A DNA stretch of 39,464 nucleotides from JBKCHH01 sp046302855 (GTDB lineage Bacteria > Pseudomonadota > Alphaproteobacteria > Rickettsiales > UBA8987): NCBI GenBank assembly GCA_046302855.1, contig JBKCHH010000090.1, positions 1 to 39,464 on the forward strand. The letters run 5' to 3'. The notes below the pieces were generated by a model. The model saw only the letters and a program-made list of their open reading frames with translations, did not search any database and had not been told where the DNA came from. Numbering within the stretch: position 1 is the stretch's first letter; every line of letters begins with the position of its first letter. The translations under genes and the position numbers were made by a program. Positions 1-7,967 of this stretch are shown here, piece by piece.

Positions 1-227
1 TTTTAAATCTAATACTAGATGATGCTACCCGTCGCTTAGAAGAAAGCCTTACCAAGCCACAAAGCGAAGAGGTTAACAAAGAAAAGAACAAAATTATCGC
101 TCTAGTAAAACAGTTTTTACCTTTTGCTTTTAAGCTCCACAACTTAACTACGGGAAACTCTAAAGAAAAACCCTTAAACAATAGCCAACTAAAGGCGCTA
201 AACCAGATAGCAGGGAGTCTAGCCTAA
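1..227 (+). CDS. C-terminal fragment of an unrecognised protein (cut by left edge)
   Basis: An open frame runs from the left edge (first full codon at base 3) to a TAA at 225-227, giving 74 visible residues. The fragment is hydrophilic and predicted mostly helical. It starts LNLILDDATRRLEE and ends LNQIAGSLA. I recognise no domain, and the N-terminal part lies outside the window. It converges on nuoC, with only 10 bases between the two stop codons. That this is coding rests on the uninterrupted frame, a plausible amino-acid mix and the tight convergent fit. It is not nuoD, which would normally follow nuoC on the other strand. Confidence 0.5.
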   Translation, partial: LNLILDDATRRLEESLTKPQSEEVNKEKNKIIALVKQFLPFAFKLHNLTTGNSKEKPLNNSQLKALNQIAGSLA

Positions 228-237
228 CTCTTGGCCT

Positions 238-864
238 CTACTTAGCCTTCTCATCACCCGGCAGAACATAAGAACTGCCCTCCCACGGGGAAAGGAAATC
301 AAAGTTGCGGAAATCTTGCGCTAATGAAACTGGCTCATAGACAACCTGTTTTAGGTCATTATCATACTTTACCTGCTTATAGCCAGTAAGGGGAAAGTCT
401 TTCCTTTGGGGATGGCCTTCAAAGCCGTAATCGGTTAAGATTCTCCTTAGGTCTGGGTGGTTTGAAAAACTAATGCCATACATATCGAACACTTCCCTCT
501 CCAACCAATTAGCACAGCCAAAAATATTGCTACTGCTTGGAATTTGCTCTTCTTCACCTACCCTTAGTTTAATTACTAGGCGTAGGTTGTGATAAAGGCT
601 TAGCAGATTATAAAGAAGCTCGAATCGGGGTTCATTTTCCGGATAATCGATAGCGGTAATGTCTATTAGCTGTTTAAACAGGGTGTTTTTGTTGTCGCGT
701 AAGGTAATAAGCAGTTTTTGGATGGATTCCTTATTAGATTCCAAATACAAAATGCCGTTATTTTCAGTAATAGTGCTATATAGTGATTTTGGAATGGATT
801 TTTCTATATAGACCTTTACTTCTGCTAGGTTCTGGGGATAAAAAATGTGGGTAGTTTTGCTCAT
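238..864 (-). CDS. nuoC: NADH-quinone oxidoreductase subunit C (complex I, 30 kDa type)
   Basis: NuoC is a peripheral-arm subunit of complex I, which passes electrons from NADH to quinone and pumps protons. This is the separate, unfused form (208 residues), the usual length in alphaproteobacteria and mitochondria. The family signature is clear in the C-terminal half: EREVFDMYGISFSNHPDLRR, followed by ILTDYGFEGHPQRKDFPLTG. The N-terminal half carries the usual weakly conserved fold. It lies 4 bases downstream of nuoB in the standard B-C order, so the two are almost certainly co-transcribed. The next expected gene, nuoD, is missing: an unrelated gene converges on the nuoC stop. Confidence 0.97.
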   Translation of the reverse strand: MSKTTHIFYPQNLAEVKVYIEKSIPKSLYSTITENNGILYLESNKESIQKLLITLRDNKNTLFKQLIDITAIDYPENEPRFELLYNLLSLYHNLRLVIKLRVGEEEQIPSSSNIFGCANWLEREVFDMYGISFSNHPDLRRILTDYGFEGHPQRKDFPLTGYKQVKYDNDLKQVVYEPVSLAQDFRNFDFLSPWEGSSYVLPGDEKAK

Positions 865-868
865 ATTA

Positions 869-1405
869 TTATTTTTTCTTCAATATAGTTCCAGTTCTTT
901 TGATTTTCTTTTGTAGTTGCAAAACGCCGTAAAGCAGGGCTTCGGCTGTTGGTGGACAACCGGGCACATAAACATCTACTGGCACTATTCTATCGCACCC
1001 CCTAACTACGGAATAGGAATAGTGATAATACCCCCCGCCATTGGCACAGGAGCCCATAGATATTACCCATCTTGGCTCTGGCATTTGATCATAAACTTTT
1101 CTAAGGGCGGGTGCCATTTTATTGGTAAGGGTGCCAGCTACTATCATTACATCTGATTGTCTAGGTGAGGGGCGAAATAGCATGCCAAACCTATCCATAT
1201 CGTATCTAGCCGCTGCCGCCTGCATCATTTCAACGGCACAACAGGCCAAACCAAAGGTCATGGGCCACAAGGAATTGCTTCTTGCCCAATTGACAATATC
1301 ATCTAGTTTGGTGATTAAAAAACCCTTGTCATCAAGCTGATTTTTTACCAAGCCAAATAGCTCTGCCTCATTTTTTTGTGCCAGATTACTGTTCATTTCT
1401 TTCAA
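869..1405 (-). CDS. nuoB: NADH-quinone oxidoreductase subunit B (N2 cluster subunit)
   Basis: NuoB carries the N2 [4Fe-4S] cluster, the last redox centre before quinone in complex I. The four cluster cysteines are visible: the tandem pair C55-C56 in FGLACCAVEMM, C120 in MGSCANGGGYY and C150 in VPGCPPTAEAL. Length (178 residues) is normal. The chosen ATG gives a short N-terminal tail before the conserved core; a second Met at residue 4 is an alternative. The gene starts 126 bases from a divergently read PEPC-like gene, where nuoA would normally be found. It therefore heads a two-gene nuoBC unit that must have its own promoter in that gap. Confidence 0.97.
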   Translation of the reverse strand: MKEMNSNLAQKNEAELFGLVKNQLDDKGFLITKLDDIVNWARSNSLWPMTFGLACCAVEMMQAAAARYDMDRFGMLFRPSPRQSDVMIVAGTLTNKMAPALRKVYDQMPEPRWVISMGSCANGGGYYHYSYSVVRGCDRIVPVDVYVPGCPPTAEALLYGVLQLQKKIKRTGTILKKK

Positions 1406-1531
1406 GAAATATTTTGAATTGTCTAGCTATTCTTGAATAAAAGGTCAAGGTTATATAAATATTTTAAATATTTTAACCATTTTTTAATAAATATGTGTTT
1501 TATCAACCTTATAAACAAGAGGGCAATATAA

Positions 1532-4500
1532 ATGAGTGAAGGGCAGACCTTAAAAATAGATATAAAAAAGGTCTTAGAAACTATAAATTCTGTTATACCA
1601 GATGAAATAGAAATTAAAGATTCTATTAAAACAAGTAAACCGCCTATTCTTAAAAGCTTAGTTACTATTATTTTGGAACGCCATCTTCTTGAAAAGGAGG
1701 TGGAGGGTGAGTATTTAAAAAGCGTTACTTTCCCAAAAGGAAGTTTTGACAAAATTGTTAAGACGGTAGTACTTCAAAGAACAACCACGCCACATGGAAC
1801 AGAGTTTCTTTCTTCTGACGCCATTGCTATACTTAACAAAATGATTAGGGCCTTAGAAGCAAATGATTTAGAGGGATTTGAAAGGGGTTTAAAAGAGTTT
1901 ATTACAGAATTAAACAAATTTCCAAAACCGAAAGACTCGCGACAAGAATCAGCCGATGTATTGGTTGGCGCAGAGAATCTTATAGGTGTATGGGAAAGAT
2001 TTGTTAGACTAATATTTGAAAAAACCCAAACGGAAGTTACAAAAAAAAATCTTAGGAAATTTTCAGGAATTTATTCTAATGGAACTTGGGGAGGGGCGAC
2101 GGATAATGACGGCAAACCAAGTAGTGTGGATGATTTTAAAGAAGGTATAAGAAGAAACGCCGAAGGTATTTTAAGAAGGTATATTTTAGAGCTAGCGGTA
2201 ATAAGGAGTAAAAGTACCAATGAAAAAGAAAGGGGGGAAATAGATAGAATTCTAAAAAAATTAATCGCAACAACTATAGATACTTATGGTAGAAAAACTG
2301 TAAAAAAAGAGGATGATGGGAACCCAATAAGTAGGGCACATATAATAGAAAATGTTACACACAATCTTAGGGTTCACGCTGGTCAGTTAGGGTTGGATGA
2401 TATTTATGAAGAACTTATTTTACCAATTTTTAAACAAGAACTAACCACAGAAATTTATGACAGCCCCGAAGCATTGGGGGAAGAGCTTGATACCCTAGCA
2501 GATGGCAAGCTATCAATAGAGGGGAATAAATGCTCCCCCAACAAGCTAGCTATCCTTATTGCAGGGGTGCAAAACTATGGATTTTTTGCTCAAAAGGGTG
2601 AATATAGGCAAAATGCAAATGTATTTAGGTATGTTGCCCAAGAGGTAAAAGAATTAGAAAAAAAATTAGAAAGACCTTTTAAAGAAGGCGAAACATTAGA
2701 AACCGCTTTAAAAGATGCTATTGAGAAAAAATTAGAAGACTTAGAAGACGATTATTATAAAACCTTAGAAAAAATTAAAAAGGGTAAAAAAATTACTCAA
2801 AACGAATCTAATGATTTTTACTTTTATGATACACTAGAGCGCCTTAAGGCAATGAAAAAAGATCCAGATGCCTTTAAAGCAATTTTAATAGCAGAATGTG
2901 GTAGTGGGCCAGAACCAAAAAGTGGTGAAGAAAAGATTGCTGGCGGGTCTATTATGAAAGATTTTTTAGCAACTAAATACTTAGCAGATTTTTTTGGTGT
3001 TGAAACGCCTATTTCCCCCCTTATTGAATATAAGGCACAAATAGAAGAACTACCTGCCTTTGTAGAGGGTTTGTTAGAACAGGAAAAGTTTATCGAGTAT
3101 TCTAAAAAGCACGGCTTAACCCTTATGATAGCCGGTAGCGATTCGTCTAAATCTTCTTCGTCTTCTTTTACTGTTCCAATGCAAGGGTCAATAATAACAA
3201 TTCAAGAGCTTTGTAAAAAACATGATAATGCCATTCAAAAACTTTGTAAAAAACATGGTATAAAACTAACCGTATATTATGGCGCTGGTAGTGGCTTACA
3301 TAGAAATGCAAATGGAATTATCCCAGAAGGAATAGATGGGTTTATAAGAACGGTGCAGGGAATTGAAATGAGGAGCGGAACTCTGCTTACTGAAATTGTT
3401 AAGTTTGTTAACCAAAAAATAAATGGATTAAAGGATGTTCAATTAACTCTCCAGCAAGCAATAAATGATATAGGCAATAACCTTCTTCAATCGCTTCCTA
3501 AACATCTTCAGAAACATTCTGCTGAAGAAAGGTTTAATAACTACTCTGAAAAATATAAAAGCCAATTTTTTGCAGTTTTCGTTAAAAACTGTTTACCCAA
3601 TGCAGTTGAAAGGCTCTGTTCTTTTGCTAATAGACCAGCCTCTAGGCCAAAGAAACCGGGCGCGACAGGAAGTGAAGAGCCATCAACCCCACAAGAAGAA
3701 ATGCGGGCTATTGGCTATGGCCAAATATTCAACGACAGTGGTTTTGGTGTCCCTCATTTATATCTCGACCTTGCAGATATAATGGGCGCCCAACTTACTG
3801 GATATGCCGAAGCAGAGGCTCTAGCAATGACAAAAGAGCTTTACTTCTCAGACCCTTATTTTAGAGATACACTAAATAGGGCAATGGAAAACCTTGCCCT
3901 TTCAAACCCAGACCAAGGCTGGAAATATGTTTCACACTTTGCTGGCTTTGAAATTGGAATTGAAAGAAATTTTGAAGATTTTGCTATTCTAAACATAGAG
4001 GGTACACCTTTTAGTATAAATGATATTGTAGGTAATAATAAAGAAAATAGAAACACTATACGTATAAAATTATCAAAAGTTGTCCATGAAAAACTTGGCA
4101 TTTCTCCTTTAAGTTCAGAGGAGGATAAAGAAAAGGCCACTCAAGTTTTGGACGGTATATTTAAAGGCTGTGTTTTAGACCTAGAACATACAAAGACACT
4201 TAGGGCATTATGTCAGCATGTAGTAAATTTAAGTGGCGGGACCATGCCAGAGGAACCAATTACCCAAAATAAATTAATAGAAGAACTGGCTAAAATTGAT
4301 AAACCAAAGGCAGATTCTTTAACTAAAAGATTAGAAATGGCTAATGATGCAAGAAAAATTGTTTTTAAAGCTCATGAAAAGCTAGAAAACAATGAAACCT
4401 TAGATGAAGCCTCTGAACGTGAAGTCTATCACGCGAAGGGTGTTTTAAGGCAACTTTTTGAACTGGTTGACCCAAGGCTTCTAGTTCCACAAATATCCCC

Positions 4501-4582
4501 AAGCAAAGAAGTGGGGCTAATCAATAGAATAACAAACTGTGTTAAAGATTTTTTAAAGGGTCATGAACCAGCAAGAGCCTAA
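1532..4582 (+). CDS. divergent phosphoenolpyruvate carboxylase-like protein, 1016 residues
   Basis: The order and spacing of motifs match phosphoenolpyruvate carboxylase, the enzyme that makes oxaloacetate from PEP and bicarbonate, but the sequence is strongly altered. PHGTE (87-91) takes the place of AHPTE. TWGGATDNDGKP (185-196) takes the place of WIGGDRDGNP. PLIEY (496-500) matches PLFET, AGSDSSK (534-540) matches GYSDSNK, and YYGAGSGLHR (582-591) replaces HGRGGSVGRGG. RPASR (701-705) matches SRPAR, MRAIG (724-728) matches LRAIP, and DPYFRDTL (774-781) matches the W-PFFRTLL helix. By this reading the catalytic His, both metal ligands, the SDS-x-K lysine and several arginines survive. The first loop arginine (A585) and the glycine-rich loops are lost, and the usual C-terminal NTG is absent. 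It is also longer than usual (about 880-930). An AAGAGGG ribosome site sits 8 bases before the ATG. Whether it is an enzyme is open. Confidence 0.75.
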   Translation: MSEGQTLKIDIKKVLETINSVIPDEIEIKDSIKTSKPPILKSLVTIILERHLLEKEVEGEYLKSVTFPKGSFDKIVKTVVLQRTTTPHGTEFLSSDAIAILNKMIRALEANDLEGFERGLKEFITELNKFPKPKDSRQESADVLVGAENLIGVWERFVRLIFEKTQTEVTKKNLRKFSGIYSNGTWGGATDNDGKPSSVDDFKEGIRRNAEGILRRYILELAVIRSKSTNEKERGEIDRILKKLIATTIDTYGRKTVKKEDDGNPISRAHIIENVTHNLRVHAGQLGLDDIYEELILPIFKQELTTEIYDSPEALGEELDTLADGKLSIEGNKCSPNKLAILIAGVQNYGFFAQKGEYRQNANVFRYVAQEVKELEKKLERPFKEGETLETALKDAIEKKLEDLEDDYYKTLEKIKKGKKITQNESNDFYFYDTLERLKAMKKDPDAFKAILIAECGSGPEPKSGEEKIAGGSIMKDFLATKYLADFFGVETPISPLIEYKAQIEELPAFVEGLLEQEKFIEYSKKHGLTLMIAGSDSSKSSSSSFTVPMQGSIITIQELCKKHDNAIQKLCKKHGIKLTVYYGAGSGLHRNANGIIPEGIDGFIRTVQGIEMRSGTLLTEIVKFVNQKINGLKDVQLTLQQAINDIGNNLLQSLPKHLQKHSAEERFNNYSEKYKSQFFAVFVKNCLPNAVERLCSFANRPASRPKKPGATGSEEPSTPQEEMRAIGYGQIFNDSGFGVPHLYLDLADIMGAQLTGYAEAEALAMTKELYFSDPYFRDTLNRAMENLALSNPDQGWKYVSHFAGFEIGIERNFEDFAILNIEGTPFSINDIVGNNKENRNTIRIKLSKVVHEKLGISPLSSEEDKEKATQVLDGIFKGCVLDLEHTKTLRALCQHVVNLSGGTMPEEPITQNKLIEELAKIDKPKADSLTKRLEMANDARKIVFKAHEKLENNETLDEASEREVYHAKGVLRQLFELVDPRLLVPQISPSKEVGLINRITNCVKDFLKGHEPARA

Positions 4583-5169
4583 AACTTCTGCCTAGCCTTT
4601 AGGGCTATGTTTATGGTGCTATCGTCTAAATAGTCTAGCTCACCTCCAATTGGCAGGCCGTATGAAAGTTTGGAGATTTTAATTGGCAAACTGCTTAGAT
4701 ATTCTTGAATGTAGTGGGCGGTAATTTGCCCCTCGATAGTGGTATTATTGGCAATTATTACCTCTTTTACTCCATCCCTTTCTATGCGATTTTTTAGCTT
4801 TTCTAGCCTTAATTCCTCTGGCCCTATACCATTAATGGCAGAAAGAACACCACCTAGTATATGATATTTTCCCTTAAATTCATTTGCCCGCTCAATTGCC
4901 CATAGGTCTGAAATTTGCTCTACTATACAGATGATATTTTCCCTTGTTTCCTCCCTGCATATTTGGCAGGTTTCGCTTAAATCTATATTGCCGCATATTT
5001 TGCAAAACTGACTTTCTTCATTTACCTGCTTTAGGGTTTCGCCTAAATCTAGCATAAGCCCCTTTTTTTGCGAAAGTAAATGCAGAACTATTCTACTGGC
5101 AGATTTTTTACCAAGCCCCGGCAACTTAGAAATTAACCCTATTAGCCTATCTATATTGTTTGGTATCAT
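4579..5169 (-). CDS. recR: recombination mediator RecR
   Basis: RecR works with RecO (and RecF) to load RecA on single-stranded gaps. The 196-residue length is standard. An N-terminal helix-hairpin-helix region (LISKLPGLGKKSASRIVLHL) is followed by a four-cysteine zinc site (C56, C59, C68, C71) and a TOPRIM domain that ends in the Walker-B-like SYGLPIGGELDYLD segment. The start codon overlaps the stop of ppsR in an ATGA arrangement, so the genes are translationally coupled with ppsR first. The 3' end overlaps the stop of the convergent PEPC-like gene by 4 bases. The more usual partner, a YbaB/EbfC or dnaX gene, is not here. Confidence 0.97.
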   Translation of the reverse strand: MIPNNIDRLIGLISKLPGLGKKSASRIVLHLLSQKKGLMLDLGETLKQVNEESQFCKICGNIDLSETCQICREETRENIICIVEQISDLWAIERANEFKGKYHILGGVLSAINGIGPEELRLEKLKNRIERDGVKEVIIANNTTIEGQITAHYIQEYLSSLPIKISKLSYGLPIGGELDYLDDSTINIALKARQKF

Positions 5170-5984
5170 CTCTTCCTCTTAAAATCATCATAGATTTGCA
5201 AAATATTGGCGCTGGTTTCTTCTACCGATTTTTTAGTTACATCAATAATTGGCCATTTGTGCTTTAGAAAATAGTTTTTTGCTTTTTTTACCTCATCTTG
5301 CACCTGCTCTATTTTTACATAATCTGTTTCCCTCTGTTCATTTAGGCTAGATAATCTGCTTTTTCTTATTTGAATCAATCTTTCGGGCACAATAATTAAA
5401 CCAACTATTAAGATGTTTTTTAAGTGAGGTATTTTTTCTGGAATTAGCTTTTCATCCACAAAGGGAATGTTAGCAACCTTGTATCCCTTATTTGCCAAAT
5501 AAACACAAGTGGGGGTTTTAGAGGTTCTAGAAACGCCAATTATTATAATATCTGCCTCTTCAATATCTTCTTCCCCCTGCCCATCATCGTGGGTTAGGGT
5601 AAAGTCTATAGCATCAACTCTGGCAAAGTAATCTTCATCCAATCGATGTTGTCTGCCTACAATTTCCTTTGGTTCAACTGAGAAAAAATTGCTAAATTCC
5701 TTGATGAATCTGCCCAAAACTGAAATGGGGCGAATGTTTAGCTCTCTACATTCTGCCCTTAACTGCTTTTCTAAAGCCTCTTCAACTATTGTATATAGAA
5801 CTATACCTTTTTTTTCCTTAACTACATCTAAAACCCTCTGCATTTGCCCTTTGGTTCTAATTAATGGCCAGTTATAGTGATCATACTTTACCCCTTCAAA
5901 CTGGGTCATTATAGAACGCATTAGCGAATTTAGCGTTTCACCAGTTGAATCTGAAATAGTATGTATATAAAAAACTTCGCTCAT
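5166..5984 (-). CDS. ppsR: pyruvate phosphate dikinase / PEP synthase regulatory protein (DUF299)
   Basis: This family is a bifunctional ADP-dependent kinase and phosphate-dependent pyrophosphorylase. It switches PEP synthase or pyruvate phosphate dikinase off and on. The family marks are IHTISDSTGETLNSL at the N-terminus and the P-loop-like GVSRTSKTPTCVYLANKGYK near the middle. At 272 residues it is full length. Which dikinase it controls cannot be told from this window. It is first in a ppsR-recR unit with an ATGA overlap. The 262 bases upstream hold DnaA-box-like sequences. As I recall, the Caulobacter origin and the Rickettsia RP001 region have this same gene as a flank. Confidence 0.93.
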   Translation of the reverse strand: MSEVFYIHTISDSTGETLNSLMRSIMTQFEGVKYDHYNWPLIRTKGQMQRVLDVVKEKKGIVLYTIVEEALEKQLRAECRELNIRPISVLGRFIKEFSNFFSVEPKEIVGRQHRLDEDYFARVDAIDFTLTHDDGQGEEDIEEADIIIIGVSRTSKTPTCVYLANKGYKVANIPFVDEKLIPEKIPHLKNILIVGLIIVPERLIQIRKSRLSSLNEQRETDYVKIEQVQDEVKKAKNYFLKHKWPIIDVTKKSVEETSANILQIYDDFKRKR

Positions 5985-6007
5985 TTTGTTTTAACTTATT
6001 AATAACC

Positions 6008-6028
6008 TGTGGAAAAGCCTGTGTAAAA
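6008..6028 (-). promoter_or_regulatory. pair of DnaA-box-like nonamers
   Basis: Read on the minus strand, 6008-6016 is TTTTCCACA and 6020-6028 is TTTTACACA. Both fit the relaxed DnaA consensus TTWTNCACA, have the same orientation, and have starts 12 bases apart. They lie 24-44 bases upstream of the ppsR start, so they could also affect ppsR transcription. Confidence 0.5.
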
Positions 6029-6175
6029 ATCTTTAATATTTTTTTATAAACAATAATTAATCAATATAAATATTTTTTATATAATTTTAGTTAAACCTTT
6101 ACTTAAATTTTAAGCCTTTTAAAAAAAATTATAAAATTCAGTAGATAAATATAGGCAAACTAATGTTAAACTTCC

Positions 6176-6184
6176 TGTGGATAA
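6176..6184 (-). promoter_or_regulatory. perfect DnaA box
   Basis: Minus-strand TTATCCACA, identical to the strong DnaA-binding consensus, inside the candidate origin region and in the same orientation as the pair at 6008-6028. Confidence 0.6.
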
Positions 6185-6246
6185 GTTTTAAACTAAAAAA
6201 AATATCTTTTTTTGTTCAGTAATAACTATAATTAAATATAAATATA

Positions 6247-7005
6247 TTATTTATTATTTCGTGTTGGAATGTTGTTTTCTTTTAGATAATCTTTTATTTG
6301 AGAAATAGTTATTTGATTATAATGAAAAATACTAGCTGCCAATAAACCACTAGCACCAGCCTTTATTCCGCTTAAAAAATGCTCTAACTTTCCAACCCCA
6401 CCACTTGCAATTATAGGAACTTTAGTATTTTTTCTAACTAGAGAAATAAGGGGTAGATTATAACCATTTTTATTACCATCACTATCAATAGAGGTTAAAA
6501 GAATCTCGCCACAACCTAAAGAATCACAAGTTTTTGCCCAAATTCCTGCCTCTAAATTAGTTTTATTTCTACCACCATGGGTAAATACCATATATTTGCC
6601 ATCAACTAGTTTGGCATCAATAGCTACCGTAATGCATTGTGAACCAAAGGTTTTAGAGGCAAGCTCTATAAAATTAGGGTCTTTTACGGCAGAAGAATTT
6701 ATAGAAACCTTATCAGCCCCGCATTTAAGCAAATGTTCAATATCAAAAAGACTATTTACCCCACCACCAACAGTTAGGGGAACAAAGCAGGTTTCAGCCA
6801 CCCCTCTTACAATATCAAAGGTGGTTTTTCTTCCCTCGAAAGAGGCATTTATATCTAAAAAACAAAGCTCATCTGCCCCGGCTAAATTATATTTTTGAGC
6901 CAGTTGAACGGGGGAGCCGACATCATCTAAATCTACGAAACCCTTTCCCTTTACCACCTTGCCATCTTTTATATCAAGGCATGGAATTATTCTAACTTTA
7001 AGCAT
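6247..7005 (-). CDS. hisF: imidazole glycerol phosphate synthase cyclase subunit HisF
   Basis: HisF joins with HisH to turn PRFAR and ammonia into imidazole glycerol phosphate plus AICAR, in histidine synthesis. It is a full-length (252 residues) beta/alpha barrel. Key acids are visible: D11 in IIPCLDIKDGKVVKG and the Asp of ITVAIDAK near residue 130. The phosphate loops PLTVGGGV and PIIASGGVGK are intact. The partner genes hisH and hisA lie about 19 kb away in this window, whereas the three are normally adjacent. It is transcribed toward the candidate origin and is divergent from ccoP, with 75 bases between the starts. Confidence 0.97.
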   Translation of the reverse strand: MLKVRIIPCLDIKDGKVVKGKGFVDLDDVGSPVQLAQKYNLAGADELCFLDINASFEGRKTTFDIVRGVAETCFVPLTVGGGVNSLFDIEHLLKCGADKVSINSSAVKDPNFIELASKTFGSQCITVAIDAKLVDGKYMVFTHGGRNKTNLEAGIWAKTCDSLGCGEILLTSIDSDGNKNGYNLPLISLVRKNTKVPIIASGGVGKLEHFLSGIKAGASGLLAASIFHYNQITISQIKDYLKENNIPTRNNK

Positions 7006-7080
7006 TAGTTTCTTGCCAAATGGTTATTTTTTCAATTATTATAGGGGATAATTTTAAATTTACTATTTTCAATTTACGCC

Positions 7081-7935
7081 ATGGTTAAGAAGAAAAAACA
7101 GGTAAAAACAACCGGCCACATATTTGATGGTATAGAGGAATATAATAATCGCCTGCCTAGGTGGTGGAAGATAGTTTTTGTCGTATGTATATTCATTGCC
7201 CTTACTTATGCTTTATTTTACCCCTCTATTCCAACCCACAAGGGGTTTTTTAAAGGTTTATCTGGTTGGACCAGCCATAATGTATTAAATAAAGATTTAG
7301 AAAAGGTTAAAGAGACTAGAAAGGTCTATTATGAAAAAATTAAAACCTCTTCTTTTGAGGAGATAAAAAAAGATCCCCAGTTAAAAGAATTTGCCATAAA
7401 GGGTGCCACCTATTTTTTTCAAGATAACTGTGCCCCTTGCCACGCAAAGGGTGGTGGAGGGCAAAAGGGGGGCTTTCCCGTTCTAGTTGATGATGATTGG
7501 CTATGGGGTGGAAAAATTGAAGAGATTTATAAAACCATCAATTATGGCATTAGAAATTCTAATCCAGACTCTAGACAAAATGCTATGCTTCGCTTTGAGG
7601 GAATTTTAACTAAAGGGCAAATAAGCGATGTAGCCGATTTTGTTCTAAGCCTATCTGATAAAAACTATAAGGCTTCAGGTATAACAAGAGGAGCGGAAGT
7701 ATTTGCTAAAAACTGTGCTTCTTGTCACGGCAAAGATGGTAAGGGGAATCAATATCTAGGGGCCCCAAACCTAACTGATAAGATATGGCTATATGGTGGA
7801 ACAAAAGAAAATATCGTGACGCAGGTTAATAATCCAAAACTAGGAATGATGCCAGCTTGGGGAGAAAGGCTAGATCCAGAAATTATCAAGATGCTAACCA
7901 TTTATGTTCACGAATTAGGTGGTGGGCAACAGTAA
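7081..7935 (+). CDS. ccoP: cbb3-type cytochrome c oxidase subunit III (dihaem CcoP)
   Basis: CcoP is the dihaem c-type subunit of the high-affinity cbb3 oxidase used at low oxygen. It brings electrons to CcoO and CcoN. The layout is typical: a cytoplasmic N-terminus with HIFDGIEEYNNRLPRWW, one membrane helix (about residues 24-44), then two periplasmic cytochrome c domains. The haem sites are C117-x-x-C-H121 and C212-x-x-C-H216. Candidate Met axial ligands lie later (for example MMPAWGERL). Length is 284 residues. ccoN, ccoO and ccoQ, normally just upstream, are absent. The gene stands between hisF (divergent) and rodA (32 bases downstream). Confidence 0.95.
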   Translation: MVKKKKQVKTTGHIFDGIEEYNNRLPRWWKIVFVVCIFIALTYALFYPSIPTHKGFFKGLSGWTSHNVLNKDLEKVKETRKVYYEKIKTSSFEEIKKDPQLKEFAIKGATYFFQDNCAPCHAKGGGGQKGGFPVLVDDDWLWGGKIEEIYKTINYGIRNSNPDSRQNAMLRFEGILTKGQISDVADFVLSLSDKNYKASGITRGAEVFAKNCASCHGKDGKGNQYLGAPNLTDKIWLYGGTKENIVTQVNNPKLGMMPAWGERLDPEIIKMLTIYVHELGGGQQ

Positions 7936-7967
7936 ACCTCTCAAGTAAAAATTAATCATACATTAAA

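Larger units (their letters stand above)
5985..6246. other. AT-rich intergenic region with DnaA-box-like sites; candidate chromosomal origin
   Basis: This is the longest gene-free stretch of the window and clearly more AT-rich than its surroundings, with runs such as the one at 6050-6085. It holds three nonamers that fit TTWTNCACA on the minus strand: two near ppsR (6008-6016, 6020-6028) and one near the far end (6176-6184). About 150 bases of very AT-rich DNA lie between them, as expected of an unwinding region flanked by DnaA sites. The ppsR flank agrees with what is known of alphaproteobacterial origins; hemE, the other usual flank, is absent, and hisF stands in its place. It must also contain the ppsR promoter. 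The origin call is an inference. Confidence 0.5.

Noticed and set aside
1423..1752. 109-residue minus-strand frame across the nuoB-PEPC-like gap
   Set aside because: Most of it is antisense to the start of the PEPC-like gene, it has no recognisable domain, and it would occupy the divergent promoter region.
1532..4582. PEPC-like gene as a pseudogene
   Set aside because: The frame is intact over 1016 codons with a good ribosome site, and most metal and phosphate contacts are kept, so decay is not the simplest reading.
6091..6106. CtrA site (TTAA-N7-TTAA) in the candidate origin
   Set aside because: The two TTAA copies are 8 bases apart, not 7, and such pairs are expected by chance in DNA this AT-rich.
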